Source: Seonamhaeicola aphaedonensis
Lineage (GTDB): Bacteria; Bacteroidota; Bacteroidia; Flavobacteriales; Flavobacteriaceae
Reading direction: 5' to 3'
Length of the DNA: 64,000 nucleotides
Assembly: GCF_003386195.1 (NCBI RefSeq)
Contig: NZ_QRDX01000007.1
Span: forward strand, 1-64,000
The notes under the pieces are model-generated. The model was not told the origin of the DNA, made no database searches, and saw nothing but the letters and a program-made list of their open reading frames with translations. This document shows, piece after piece, positions 49,303 to 57,343 of this stretch. Numbering within the stretch: the stretch's first letter is position 1; each line of letters starts with the position of its first letter. The translations under genes and the position numbers were made by a program.

Positions 49303-50072
49303 ATGGTTCCTTGGTACACAAATTTTGCAGGACCAATAAGCCAAACATTTTTATAAATACCATTGTCAACTTCAAAAGAAACTTTTAAGTCTCCACCTTG
49401 AACATTCAAATTAATGACGTTATTGTTCGTTTCTTTTCGAGCATGCATGGCTATGGCAACGGCTGTGACTCCAGTTCCACAAGATAATGTTTCATTTTCA
49501 ACACCGCGTTCATAGGTTCTTACTGTAAAAGTATCATCAGAGATTTTTTTTACGAAATTAACATTACTACCTGTTTCATTGTAGGGAGCTCCATAACGTA
49601 TTTTAGCTCCTTTAGTTTTGATATCGAAAGTATCAATATGCTCTTCAAATTGGACATGGTGTGGAGATCCAGTATCTAAAAAAGTATGATGGTCGTATTT
49701 TTCAATGGTTTTTACATCTACCATTTGAAGTTTTACTAAATCTCCTTCAATAGCAGCATGATGAACTCCATCAATGGCTTCAAAAACCGTTTCGTTAGTA
49801 ATAACTCCTAAATCTCTTGCAAAAGCCACTAAGCAACGTCCACCATTTCCACACATGGTACTTTCATTCCCATCAGAATTATAATAAACCATTTTAAAAT
49901 CGTAAACGTCATGGTTTTCTAATAAGATGAGTCCGTCAGCCCCTATGCCAAAACGTCTGTCACACAAAAAAGCAACGTGTTTGGTATTATTTTTGTCGAA
50001 CGTTTGTTGACGATTATCAATCATCACAAAATCGTTGCCCGTTCCTTGATATTTGTAAAATTCTTGTTTCAT
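49299..50072 (-). CDS. dapF: Diaminopimelate epimerase
   Basis: Converts LL-DAP to meso-DAP for lysine and peptidoglycan. The two catalytic Cys are Cys74 (MCGNGGRC) and Cys198 (LSCGTG). 257 aa is normal. It leads the run dapF-GNAT-mltG-DUF2279, combining precursor synthesis and glycan processing for the cell wall. Another DAP gene, dapA, lies 16 kb away. Confidence 0.97.
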   Translation of the reverse strand: MKQEFYKYQGTGNDFVMIDNRQQTFDKNNTKHVAFLCDRRFGIGADGLILLENHDVYDFKMVYYNSDGNESTMCGNGGRCLVAFARDLGVITNETVFEAIDGVHHAAIEGDLVKLQMVDVKTIEKYDHHTFLDTGSPHHVQFEEHIDTFDIKTKGAKIRYGAPYNETGSNVNFVKKISDDTFTVRTYERGVENETLSCGTGVTAVAIAMHARKETNNNVINLNVQGGDLKVSFEVDNGIYKNVWLIGPAKFVYQGTI

Positions 50073-50082
50073 AAAAGTTGAA

Positions 50083-50090
50083 CAAATATA
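50083..50090 (-). promoter_or_regulatory. -7 promoter box (TATATTTG) for dapF
   Basis: Exact TAnnTTTG match on the minus strand, 10 bp before the ATG at 50072. Confidence 0.5.
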
Positions 50091-50115
50091 TGAATATTAA
50101 ACCGTTTTACAGACT

Positions 50116-50155
50116 GTTAAATAGTCGTTAAAGTTGGCGTTAAAAAACAGTTAAA
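50116..50155 (+). promoter_or_regulatory. Four tandem GTTAAA sites upstream of the HtrA protease
   Basis: GTTAAA at 50116, 50127, 50139 and 50150, all on the plus strand, spaced 11, 12 and 11 bp; a fifth lies at 50193. The same-face spacing fits tandem binding by an OmpR/CpxR-family regulator. They sit 27-66 bp upstream of a near-consensus -7 box (TAATTTTA, 50182-50189). Confidence 0.6.
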
Positions 50156-50223
50156 TGAAAAAAATGAGTCCAATAAATAAGTAATTTTAATCGTTAAACA
50201 AATTAAACTTAATACTGAAAATT

Positions 50224-51642
50224 ATGAAGAAGATAGTATCGTTAGTACTGATTTCGGCCTTAGGTGGCGTTTTAACACTTGGAGCCTACAAATTGTTTTT
50301 AGAAAAGGAAAACACTGTAGTGGTTGAAAGTTCTCAAACCACACCCGCATTCTTTCCTACTAGTAATATAAATACATTATTTAATACCACAGAAGCCCCA
50401 GATTTTGTGAAAGCTGCTGAAAACACTGTAAATGCGGTTGTTCATGTTAAAAATGTTGCTGTTAGTAGCGGTCAAATGAGTCTTCAAGATTACTTTTTTG
50501 GTACCACTCCCAGCCCACAATACAGATTAGGAACTGGTTCTGGGGTAATTATTAATGCCGATGGTTACATTATTACCAATAACCACGTGATTAAAAATGC
50601 TCAAAAACTATCAGTAACCCTCAATAATAATAAAACCTATGAAGCTGAATTGATAGGAGCCGATGATAAAACTGACATTGCTCTTTTAAAAATCGAGGCT
50701 GATGATGACCTCCCGTTTGTAACATTTGGAGATTCTGATAATGCCAAAATTGGTGAATGGGTTTTAGCTGTTGGTAATCCTTTTAACTTAACTTCAACTG
50801 TTACTGCTGGTATTATTAGTGCCAAATCAAGAGATATTTCAGGTAAACCAGGGCAAACACAATCATTTATTCAAACTGATGCTGCTGTTAACCCAGGTAA
50901 TTCTGGTGGTGCTCTGGTAAACACTAATGGTGAACTTATTGGTATTAATACAGCAATTACCTCACAAACAGGCTCTTATATTGGTTATTCATTTGCTGTT
51001 CCTAGCAATATTGCGAGAAAGGTAGTTGAAGATATCATGGAATATGGTAATGTTCAAAATGGCGTTCTTGGTATAAGAGGGGGCACATTTACAAGTGAAT
51101 TTGCTGAAAAAGAGAACATCGACTATTCAGAAGGTGTCTTTGTTGACGAAGTAATCAAAAATTCTGGTGCGGAAAAAGCAGGAATTAAACCTAAAGACAT
51201 CATCAAAAGACTTGACAATATTGAGATTTCAAAGTTTGAAGATTTAAGTGGTTATATTAAAACTAAAAGACCAAATGATGTTGTTCATGTTGAAGTTGAA
51301 AGAAACGGAACCCGAAAAACACTAAAGGTCAAGCTCTCCAGTACAGATGCATTTACTGTAAACTTCATAAAAATGGAATTACAGGACCTAACTGATAGCT
51401 TTAAAGAAGAATACGATATTGAATATGGTGTTATGGTAAAAGAAACCAATAATAAATGGCTCTATTCTAATTTGGGAATTACTGAAGGGTACATTATTAC
51501 TGGAATTAATGATACCAAAATTGAAAGTATTGAGGATATAACTAAGTTAAAAGATGAGTATGGTGATGATATTTTAGACAATATTAAAAAGTTAGAATAC
51601 ATTAACAGAAGACTTGAAAGAAAAGAAGTTATTTTCAGATAA
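50224..51642 (+). CDS. HtrA/DegP-type serine protease
   Basis: A periplasmic protease and chaperone for misfolded envelope proteins, 472 aa. Signal or anchor at 4-22. Trypsin-like domain with triad His121 (TNNHVI), Asp151 (DKTDIALL) and Ser227 (PGNSGGAL). PDZ1 spans about 285-380 (EGVFVDEVIKNSGAEKAGI); a second PDZ-like unit near the C-terminus (about 415-460) is shorter. Preceded by a tandem GTTAAA operator and followed by a perfect palindromic terminator, so it is a single regulated gene. Confidence 0.95.
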   Translation: MKKIVSLVLISALGGVLTLGAYKLFLEKENTVVVESSQTTPAFFPTSNINTLFNTTEAPDFVKAAENTVNAVVHVKNVAVSSGQMSLQDYFFGTTPSPQYRLGTGSGVIINADGYIITNNHVIKNAQKLSVTLNNNKTYEAELIGADDKTDIALLKIEADDDLPFVTFGDSDNAKIGEWVLAVGNPFNLTSTVTAGIISAKSRDISGKPGQTQSFIQTDAAVNPGNSGGALVNTNGELIGINTAITSQTGSYIGYSFAVPSNIARKVVEDIMEYGNVQNGVLGIRGGTFTSEFAEKENIDYSEGVFVDEVIKNSGAEKAGIKPKDIIKRLDNIEISKFEDLSGYIKTKRPNDVVHVEVERNGTRKTLKVKLSSTDAFTVNFIKMELQDLTDSFKEEYDIEYGVMVKETNNKWLYSNLGITEGYIITGINDTKIESIEDITKLKDEYGDDILDNIKKLEYINRRLERKEVIFR

Positions 51643-51666
51643 AATCATAACAATAAAATTAAATCT

Positions 51667-51698
51667 AATAACCTCTTTAGATATCTAAAGAGGTTATT
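51667..51698 (+). terminator. Terminator of the HtrA gene
   Basis: A perfect 16-bp palindrome pair (arms 51667-51682 and 51683-51698, AATAACCTCTTTAGAT and its complement) followed by a T run. The stem starts 25 bp after the stop codon. Confidence 0.9.
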
Positions 51699-52047
51699 TT
51701 TTGTAAAAAAACAACCTTTGTATAGGTTATCATTACAAAAGATCTTTCTAAAAAAAGCAAATCTTGAATAAAGAATTAATTCGCTTTAAATATCTCTATT
51801 TTAGTGTTAACAACATGAATTCAACAAATAGAGTTCAACTTAATATGCTAAAAATGAATACTGTTGTCAAACAATGAAGTTTGTTAAATATATTAGGAGA
51901 GTAAGACATTTACCTTATTGTAAAAAAACTGAATCCAAAAACCATTTCTAACCGTATATACTAAAGCTTTACTAAGTAAGGCTTTTTTGTGATATAAATT
52001 TTATAACTTCGTATAAAACGAAACAACCACCATAAATAAACCCCAAT
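51699..52047. other. Gene-free spacer between HtrA and the 204-aa gene
   Basis: The longest stretch without a convincing gene in the window (405 bp in all, counted from the HtrA stop). Beyond the HtrA terminator I see only a 20-codon ATG frame (51815-51877) without support, and a terminator-like hairpin at 51963-51985 followed by T, which has no gene in front of it. A small RNA ending there is possible. Confidence 0.5.
51963..51985 (+). terminator. Orphan terminator-like hairpin
   Basis: Arms AAAGCTTTACT (51963-51973) and AGTAAGGCTTT (51975-51985) with one T-G pair, followed by TTTTG. The loop is very tight, so the inner pairs must open. No coding gene lies directly upstream. Confidence 0.5.
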
Positions 52048-52662
52048 ATGAAATCATTAAAAATATCGATTTTAATATTCTTATTATTCTTCTCTACAAA
52101 AATCACACTTGCTCAAGAAACAAATATAGAATCTATTAATGAGGGCTCTATAAATGATCAATTTGAATTTCTAATTAGAAAATCTGGAAACTTCAAAGGT
52201 ACCAATGGTCAAGCATATGAAGCAGTTAAGCAGTCATGGTTATTCGCATTAAAAGCACATACTTTAGATTCACTTAAAACCATTAGAAAAGATTTAAATG
52301 ATACTAAGGCTGTTGTTGATAATCAAGCTAAAGAGATTTTAGATCTAAAGTCAAAACTCACAAATACACAAAACGATTTAGATAAAACCAATACAGAAAA
52401 GGATAGTATGGCCTTATTTGGTTTACTAATGAGCAAAACTAATTACAATATGCTCATGTGGGCTATTATTGCTGCGTTGTTAGCATTATTAATCTTATAT
52501 ATCTACAAATTTAGAAATAGTAATGCTATCACAAAACAAGCTAAACGAAATCTTGCTGAAATTGAAGAGGAATTTGATGAACATAGAAGAGTTGCTTTAG
52601 AACGCGAGCAAAAAGTTAGACGTCAATTACAAGACGAAATAAACAAGCAAAAAGGTATTTGA
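52048..52662 (+). CDS. Secreted coiled-coil protein with one membrane helix, 204 aa
   Basis: Signal peptide ending around TLAQET (about 23), then about 115 residues with a heptad-like stretch LKTIRKDLNDTKAVVDNQAKEILDL (about 75-125), a strong helix MLMWAIIAALLALLILYIY (about 134-152), and a charged cytoplasmic tail with a second coiled coil. Similar genes next to trmD are often labelled as tRNA methyltransferases, but nothing here supports that. Function unknown. It has its own terminator. Confidence 0.75.
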   Translation: MKSLKISILIFLLFFSTKITLAQETNIESINEGSINDQFEFLIRKSGNFKGTNGQAYEAVKQSWLFALKAHTLDSLKTIRKDLNDTKAVVDNQAKEILDLKSKLTNTQNDLDKTNTEKDSMALFGLLMSKTNYNMLMWAIIAALLALLILYIYKFRNSNAITKQAKRNLAEIEEEFDEHRRVALEREQKVRRQLQDEINKQKGI

Positions 52663-52687
52663 TTTACTTGTAAATAAACTTTTTATC

Positions 52688-52712
52688 AAAGCCGCTATTA
52701 GTAAGCGGCTTT
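52688..52712 (+). terminator. Terminator after the 204-aa gene
   Basis: Perfect arms AAAGCCGCT (52688-52696) and AGCGGCTTT (52704-52712), loop ATTAGTA, followed by a T run. Confidence 0.9.
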
Positions 52713-52758
52713 TTTATGAATTAACTTCAACTTCAAATAAAATAAAATTCAATTAAAT

Positions 52759-52766
52759 TATCTTTG
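52759..52766 (+). promoter_or_regulatory. -7 promoter box (TATCTTTG) for trmD
   Basis: Exact TAnnTTTG match, 17 bp before the ATG at 52784. Confidence 0.55.
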
Positions 52767-52783
52767 TACAACAAAGACATATT

Positions 52784-53464
52784 ATGCGTATAGATATCAT
52801 TACTGTTTTACCAGAATTACTCAAAAGTCCCTTTGAAGCTTCTATTCTAAAACGTGCTATTGATGCCGGTTTGGTTGAATTACATATTCATAATTTAAGA
52901 GACTACTCATCTAATAATTACAAATCTGTAGATGATTACCAATTTGGTGGAGGTGCTGGGATGGTCATGATGATTGAGCCTATTGATAAATGTATATCAA
53001 AGCTTAAAACTGAACGCAACTATAACGAAGTTATTTATATGACACCTGATGGAGAAACGCTCAATCAAGGCATAGCGAATCAAATATCTCTTAAAGAAAA
53101 TATTATTATTCTTTGTGGACATTATAAAGGTGTAGATCAAAGAGTTCGAGATTATTTTATAACTAGAGAAATTTCTATAGGCGATTATGTGCTATCTGGA
53201 GGAGAATTGGGAGCAGCTGTTCTTTGTGATGCTGTTATTAGATTAATTCCTGGTGTTTTAGGTAATGAAACCTCTGCATTAACAGATTCTTTTCAGGATA
53301 ACTTGTTAGCACCTCCAATTTATACCAAACCTAGAGACTACAAAGGATGGAAAGTACCTGAGTTACTATTTAGTGGTAATCTTCCTGAAATTGAAAAATG
53401 GCGGGAAGAACAAGCCTTCCAGCGCACCAAAGAAAGACGTCCGGATTTATTAGGCGATGAGTAA
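52784..53464 (+). CDS. trmD: tRNA (guanine-37-N1) methyltransferase
   Basis: Methylates G37 of tRNAs that read CNN codons, which keeps the reading frame. A SPOUT-fold enzyme of 226 aa: [22 protein letters not shown] (3-24), [15 protein letters not shown] (about 52-66), the knot [13 protein letters not shown] (about 109-121) and [15 protein letters not shown] (about 130-144). The sirtuin gene overlaps by 8 bp. rpsP and rimM, its usual partners elsewhere, are absent here. Confidence 0.97.
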   Translation: MRIDIITVLPELLKSPFEASILKRAIDAGLVELHIHNLRDYSSNNYKSVDDYQFGGGAGMVMMIEPIDKCISKLKTERNYNEVIYMTPDGETLNQGIANQISLKENIIILCGHYKGVDQRVRDYFITREISIGDYVLSGGELGAAVLCDAVIRLIPGVLGNETSALTDSFQDNLLAPPIYTKPRDYKGWKVPELLFSGNLPEIEKWREEQAFQRTKERRPDLLGDE

Positions 53465-54140
53465 CAAAAAACATATAGTAGTCCTTACAGGAGCTGGTAT
53501 GAGTTCCGAAAGTGGTTTAAAAACCTTTAGAGATGTCGATGGATTATGGGAAGGACATGATGTAACCCAAGTAGCGACACCACAAGGCTTTGAAGCAAAC
53601 CCCAAATTAGTATTGGAATTTTATAACCAAAGAAGACGACAATTACTTGAGGTTGAACCAAACGCGGCACATTATGATTTGGTGAAATTGGAAGAAAAAT
53701 ATAACGTAAGTATAATAACCCAAAATATTGATGATTTACATGAACGTGCTGGAAGTACTCATGTGCTGCATTTACATGGAGAACTTTTAAAAGTGCGTAG
53801 CACCTATATCGAGGATGATATTCAAGAATGGAAATCAGATTTAGTTTTAGGTGATTTATGTAGCAAAGGCTATCAGCTTAGACCGCATATTGTTTGGTTT
53901 GGTGAAGATGTTCCCATGATGAGCAAAGCTATTGATATTTGTAATAGCGCTGAGATTTTGGTAATTATTGGTACTTCAATGCAAGTATATCCAGCCGCCG
54001 GATTAATACACTATGTACCAAAAGACACTCCAATATATTTTATAGACCCAAAACCAGCTTTTTTAAACAAAGAGAATTTAACTGTGATAGCTAAATCCGC
54101 TACTATTGGAGTTAAACAAATGATTGAAACATATTTTTAA
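53457..54140 (+). CDS. cobB: NAD-dependent protein deacylase (sirtuin), zinc-less
   Basis: Removes acyl groups from lysines with [18 protein letters not shown] (12-26), [12 protein letters not shown] (88-99), catalytic His107 in HLHGEL and [12 protein letters not shown] identify it. Tyr56-x2-Arg59 (FYNQRRR) is the pair that binds succinyl or malonyl groups in SIRT5/CobB, so desuccinylation is plausible. The four zinc Cys are missing; only one Cys (LGDLCSKG) is in that region. 227 aa. Overlaps trmD. Confidence 0.93.
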   Translation: MSNKKHIVVLTGAGMSSESGLKTFRDVDGLWEGHDVTQVATPQGFEANPKLVLEFYNQRRRQLLEVEPNAAHYDLVKLEEKYNVSIITQNIDDLHERAGSTHVLHLHGELLKVRSTYIEDDIQEWKSDLVLGDLCSKGYQLRPHIVWFGEDVPMMSKAIDICNSAEILVIIGTSMQVYPAAGLIHYVPKDTPIYFIDPKPAFLNKENLTVIAKSATIGVKQMIETYF

Positions 54141-54241
54141 TCAATTCATTTTGATAGTTAAATATCTATCCCGATTTGCTTACTATATTAAAAAAAATGC
54201 AAATAATCTTTTTAGATTTTTAAAAAATAACATGGCAGTAA

Positions 54242-54871
54242 TTAGTTTTTAATGACTCTAAAAGTTAGGTTTATTCTTGGATTTATAACTTTAGACGTTT
54301 TAGGTATTTTATGTTTCCAGAAATGTTGTGTTGTTCCTTTCATTAATAAAAAACTACCATGAGATAATGGTACATCAACTTTCTTTAACTCTTTCTTAAA
54401 TATGTGTTTTAGTTGAAATGGTCTTGTTTCACCGAAAGAAACTGAACCAATTATCGGGTTTTCACCTAACTCCTTTTCATTATCCTGATGCCAATTATTA
54501 CCATCATTTCCATCGCGATAATAATTTAATAAGCATGAGGTAAACTCCATTCCTGCAATGGTTTCTATTCGATTTTTAATTTGTAATAAATCGGAGGTCC
54601 ACAAATGTGGATTCATGGTTATTCCAGAATAGGTATATGATTTACCTTCATAACCGTATAAAGCTGAAAGCCTAGGCACATTAAATGTTTTTCCATAAAA
54701 TTTAATTTGGTCTTGTTGCCATTGAATAGAATCTTGCAAACTTTTGAAAAGTTTATTGGCTTCTTCTTCAGAAAAAAAACTATTATACAAAACAATATCA
54801 GCATCGGGTAAATCAAATGCTATTTTTTGAAAATCATTTTCAAAAAAACGTTGCTGATTATTCATTAACAT
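54242..54871 (-). CDS. AlkB-like 2-oxoglutarate/Fe(II) dioxygenase
   Basis: A DNA/RNA alkylation-repair type oxygenase, 209 aa. Iron ligands His128 and Asp130 (NWHQDNE) and His187 (QHFWKHKIPK), 2-oxoglutarate Arg199 (NPRINLTFR) with Arg205. The substrate-side segment VPRLSALYGYEGKSYTYSG (about 65-83) resembles the AlkB homologue 2/3 group. Two ATGs 2 codons apart are both possible. It lies 3 bp after the glycosyltransferase gene on the same strand. Confidence 0.9.
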   Translation of the reverse strand: MLMNNQQRFFENDFQKIAFDLPDADIVLYNSFFSEEEANKLFKSLQDSIQWQQDQIKFYGKTFNVPRLSALYGYEGKSYTYSGITMNPHLWTSDLLQIKNRIETIAGMEFTSCLLNYYRDGNDGNNWHQDNEKELGENPIIGSVSFGETRPFQLKHIFKKELKKVDVPLSHGSFLLMKGTTQHFWKHKIPKTSKVINPRINLTFRVIKN

Positions 54872-54874
54872 ACA

Positions 54875-56107
54875 TTAATTATTCTTTGCCTCTATCCACT
54901 TACTCATAAACTTGGTACTCTGCATTGTGTGATGTTGAAGCATTTGTCCCGTAAAATTATTAAGTCTTCGGTCATGAAGTTCCTGTTGCAGCGATAATAA
55001 TTGCTCCAAAAATGCTTTCTGAAAATGTGCCTTGTTAAACCTAGTATTGATAACCCTAAAACCATTACGTTGCTTTTCTATCCACTGCTTTTTAATAGAA
55101 TACAATTCAACTGCTTTATATGCAAAAGTTTCTGGATTATTCTCAATAAAACCATTAGGAGATAATGCTCCAAATATACCTTCGGCCCCAACAGTTGTTG
55201 TTATACTTGGTGTACCGTTTTTCATAGCATCAAACAACTTACCTTTTAAACCCGCACCAAACTGTAAAGGCGCTAAACACACTCTTGCTTGTTGTAATAT
55301 ATTATCAGCACTTTCTGTAAAACCATTAATAATAAAACCCTCTTTAGAATTATGAAGCTGATTAACCTTTAGCGAAGCATAAGCCCCATAAACATGCATT
55401 TGAGCATCTGGAATTTCCTTTCTTATCAAGTGCCAAATATGCTGCTTTAAGTATAATACAGCATGATAATTGGGCTCATGTAGAAAATTACCAATAGTAA
55501 CAAAATGTTTTCTTTCTTGGTAAGTTGGTAACTTATCAGTGACCTCGGAAGAAATATTATCAAGCATAAAAGGTAAATACACCAAAAGTGATTTATCTAC
55601 TCCAAAATCGTTTAAAAGGAATTCCATTTCAATTTCAGAGATAATCAAACTCAAATCACATCTGTAAATACTTGCTATTTCACGCTTTGCAGTATCATTA
55701 AACAAATATGCTTTATTAAACGGCACATTATCCTTTAAGGCTTGATGCCTTCCTTTTCTTAAACAATGTAAATCCTCTGTATCCAAAATTCTTATGGCTT
55801 TCGGACATTTTTCTGCAACACGCCATCCATACTGTTCTTCAATCATAAATCTATCAAAGAGGACCACATTAGGTTGGAGTTCTTCAATAAAATCATCAAA
55901 ACTAGAATCGTTTAATTTTATTGGCACCTTAGAAACCCCAATACTTTCAATATTAAAAGCATTTTCCAACTTAGAACACGAACTGGCAAAAGTAATCTGA
56001 TACCCTTCAAATTGAAACATTTCTATGAGTTGCATCATCCTACTTCCTGCAGCTGAACTTTTGGGTTCGGGCCATACAAAACCAATAATTAAAAGTTTCT
56101 TTTTCAT
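54875..56107 (-). CDS. Glycosyltransferase, GT4-like (GT-B fold)
   Basis: A 410-aa retaining-type glycosyltransferase. N-terminal half starts KKLLIIGFVWPEPKSSAAGSRM (about 3-24), with a GT-B nucleotide-binding half after about 200: HFVTIGNFLHEPN, and the donor motif RVCLAPLQFGAGLKGKLFDAMKNGTPSITT (about 284-313) with the EX7E-like region replaced by GLKGKLFDAM. Acceptor unknown. It shares a run with the AlkB-like gene, but no functional link is obvious. Confidence 0.85.
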   Translation of the reverse strand: MKKKLLIIGFVWPEPKSSAAGSRMMQLIEMFQFEGYQITFASSCSKLENAFNIESIGVSKVPIKLNDSSFDDFIEELQPNVVLFDRFMIEEQYGWRVAEKCPKAIRILDTEDLHCLRKGRHQALKDNVPFNKAYLFNDTAKREIASIYRCDLSLIISEIEMEFLLNDFGVDKSLLVYLPFMLDNISSEVTDKLPTYQERKHFVTIGNFLHEPNYHAVLYLKQHIWHLIRKEIPDAQMHVYGAYASLKVNQLHNSKEGFIINGFTESADNILQQARVCLAPLQFGAGLKGKLFDAMKNGTPSITTTVGAEGIFGALSPNGFIENNPETFAYKAVELYSIKKQWIEKQRNGFRVINTRFNKAHFQKAFLEQLLSLQQELHDRRLNNFTGQMLQHHTMQSTKFMSKWIEAKNN

Positions 56108-56185
56108 ACTAAAAGATTACCCATTAATTTTAGGTTCCTAATTTAAATTTTAGGAATTTGAAGTTCGTTTATAAAATTGGACTTT

Positions 56186-56659
56186 TTATTCTGGCTTTGG
56201 TTTGAAATCATACATTAACCGTACTTTTTTTGCCCATTCTACTACAGAGCTTGTTTGGGCATCAGTTAATTTAGCCTCAGAATGTGTCCATGTATAAGAG
56301 TTCAATGGCATACTTTTCTCTTCAACCATTTCTATAAGTTCTTCAAACTTATGGTCTTTTCTTTTTACCGAATTCCCTTCCCATTTTGATATATTAAAAT
56401 GTTTTTTACCATGATCTATATGGTTTTTTAACCAAAAATTAACTGGAGTTATATTATTATACCATGGATATCTAGTAACATTGCTGTGACAATCAAAGCA
56501 GGCCTCTTTCAATATTAATTTTACATCTTCAGGTGGCTTGGTTTCTGCTAAAAAAGGTTCTATAGATGCTAAGTCTCCAGTATTCTTCTCAGGTCTAAAA
56601 AATTGTGCAATAATAAAAGCTATTACAAGTAGTAATAGCAGCTTTTTTATAATCTTCAT
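56186..56659 (-). CDS. Haem-binding domain protein
   Basis: A 157-aa protein with an N-terminal helix or signal (about 5-20) followed by the haem-attachment motif CFDCHSN (Cys54, Cys57, His58). The flanking FRPEKNTG and YPWYNNITPVNFWLKNHIDHGKKHFN segments match the Haem_bd family, found in periplasmic redox proteins. The distal ligand is not certain. Single gene, divergent from the 188-aa gene. Confidence 0.88.
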   Translation of the reverse strand: MKIIKKLLLLLVIAFIIAQFFRPEKNTGDLASIEPFLAETKPPEDVKLILKEACFDCHSNVTRYPWYNNITPVNFWLKNHIDHGKKHFNISKWEGNSVKRKDHKFEELIEMVEEKSMPLNSYTWTHSEAKLTDAQTSSVVEWAKKVRLMYDFKPKPE

Positions 56660-56697
56660 TTTTAATATTTTTAAGTTTATAAAAATAAGAAAACGAT

Positions 56698-57264
56698 TTG
56701 ACTACCGATGATCTTTATAAAGAATTAAACTACGTAAATCACTCTCGTGAAAAACGTACCTACTATGCTAATTTGTTAATTAAAAATCCTGATTTAGTAC
56801 CAAAACTACTAGATATTCTTTTTAAAGTTAATGATAAATTATCCCCTAGGGCTGCTTGGGTTTTTGAGTTTATGTGTTCAGATAATATTGAAAATATTAT
56901 TCCCTATATAAATCAATTTACCGAAAACATGCATAAAGTTCATATAGATTCTGCAGTGAGGCCTGTAGCTAAAATTTGTGAACTTATGGCTAAAGCATAT
57001 ACTTCGAAAAATGACAATAAAATAAAAACAGTACTAACCTCAATTCACAAAGAACGTATAATTGAAACCTGTTTTGATTATATGATTAATGACGAAAAAA
57101 TAGCACCTAAAGCCTACGCGATGAATACCCTTTTTATACTTGGCAAAGAGTACGATTGGGTACACCCAGAATTGGTTCTCATCCTTGAGCGTGATTTCCA
57201 AATGCAAAGTTCTGGTTTTAAAGCTAGGGCAAGACATATTCTCAAAAAACTAAAACGAGATTAA
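56698..57264 (+). CDS. HEAT-like alpha-helical protein upstream of purB
   Basis: A 188-aa soluble protein with no signal peptide, starting with TTG. It is all-helical; the spacing of helices with NPDLVPKLLDILF, KLSPRAAWVFEFMC and KIAPKAYAMNTLFILG is HEAT-repeat-like. Related genes are sometimes labelled adenylosuccinate lyase because of the neighbour, but there is no sequence basis. Function unknown. purB starts 79 bp downstream from its own promoter. Confidence 0.7.
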   Translation: MTTDDLYKELNYVNHSREKRTYYANLLIKNPDLVPKLLDILFKVNDKLSPRAAWVFEFMCSDNIENIIPYINQFTENMHKVHIDSAVRPVAKICELMAKAYTSKNDNKIKTVLTSIHKERIIETCFDYMINDEKIAPKAYAMNTLFILGKEYDWVHPELVLILERDFQMQSSGFKARARHILKKLKRD

Positions 57265-57309
57265 TTAAAAACTTCGGTTTTTAAGCTTCTGTCTTCTTTT
57301 TAAAAAACT

Positions 57310-57317
57310 TATCTTTG
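57310..57317 (+). promoter_or_regulatory. -7 promoter box (TATCTTTG) for purB
   Basis: Exact TAnnTTTG match, 26 bp before the ATG at 57344. Confidence 0.55.
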
Positions 57318-57343
57318 CATCTTCTAAAAAATCACTTAAAAAT

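Noticed and set aside
51815-51877. Twenty-codon open frame in the HtrA-204-aa spacer
   Set aside because: No promoter, no ribosome binding site and no compositional support; it is the kind of frame expected by chance.
52048-52662. tRNA methyltransferase function for the gene before trmD
   Set aside because: The protein is a signal peptide, coiled coil and one membrane helix; the label often used for it seems to be carried over from its neighbour.
54205-54218. AATCT-TTTT-AGATT hairpin between the sirtuin and AlkB genes
   Set aside because: Only five A/T-rich pairs; not convincing as a terminator in such AT-rich sequence.
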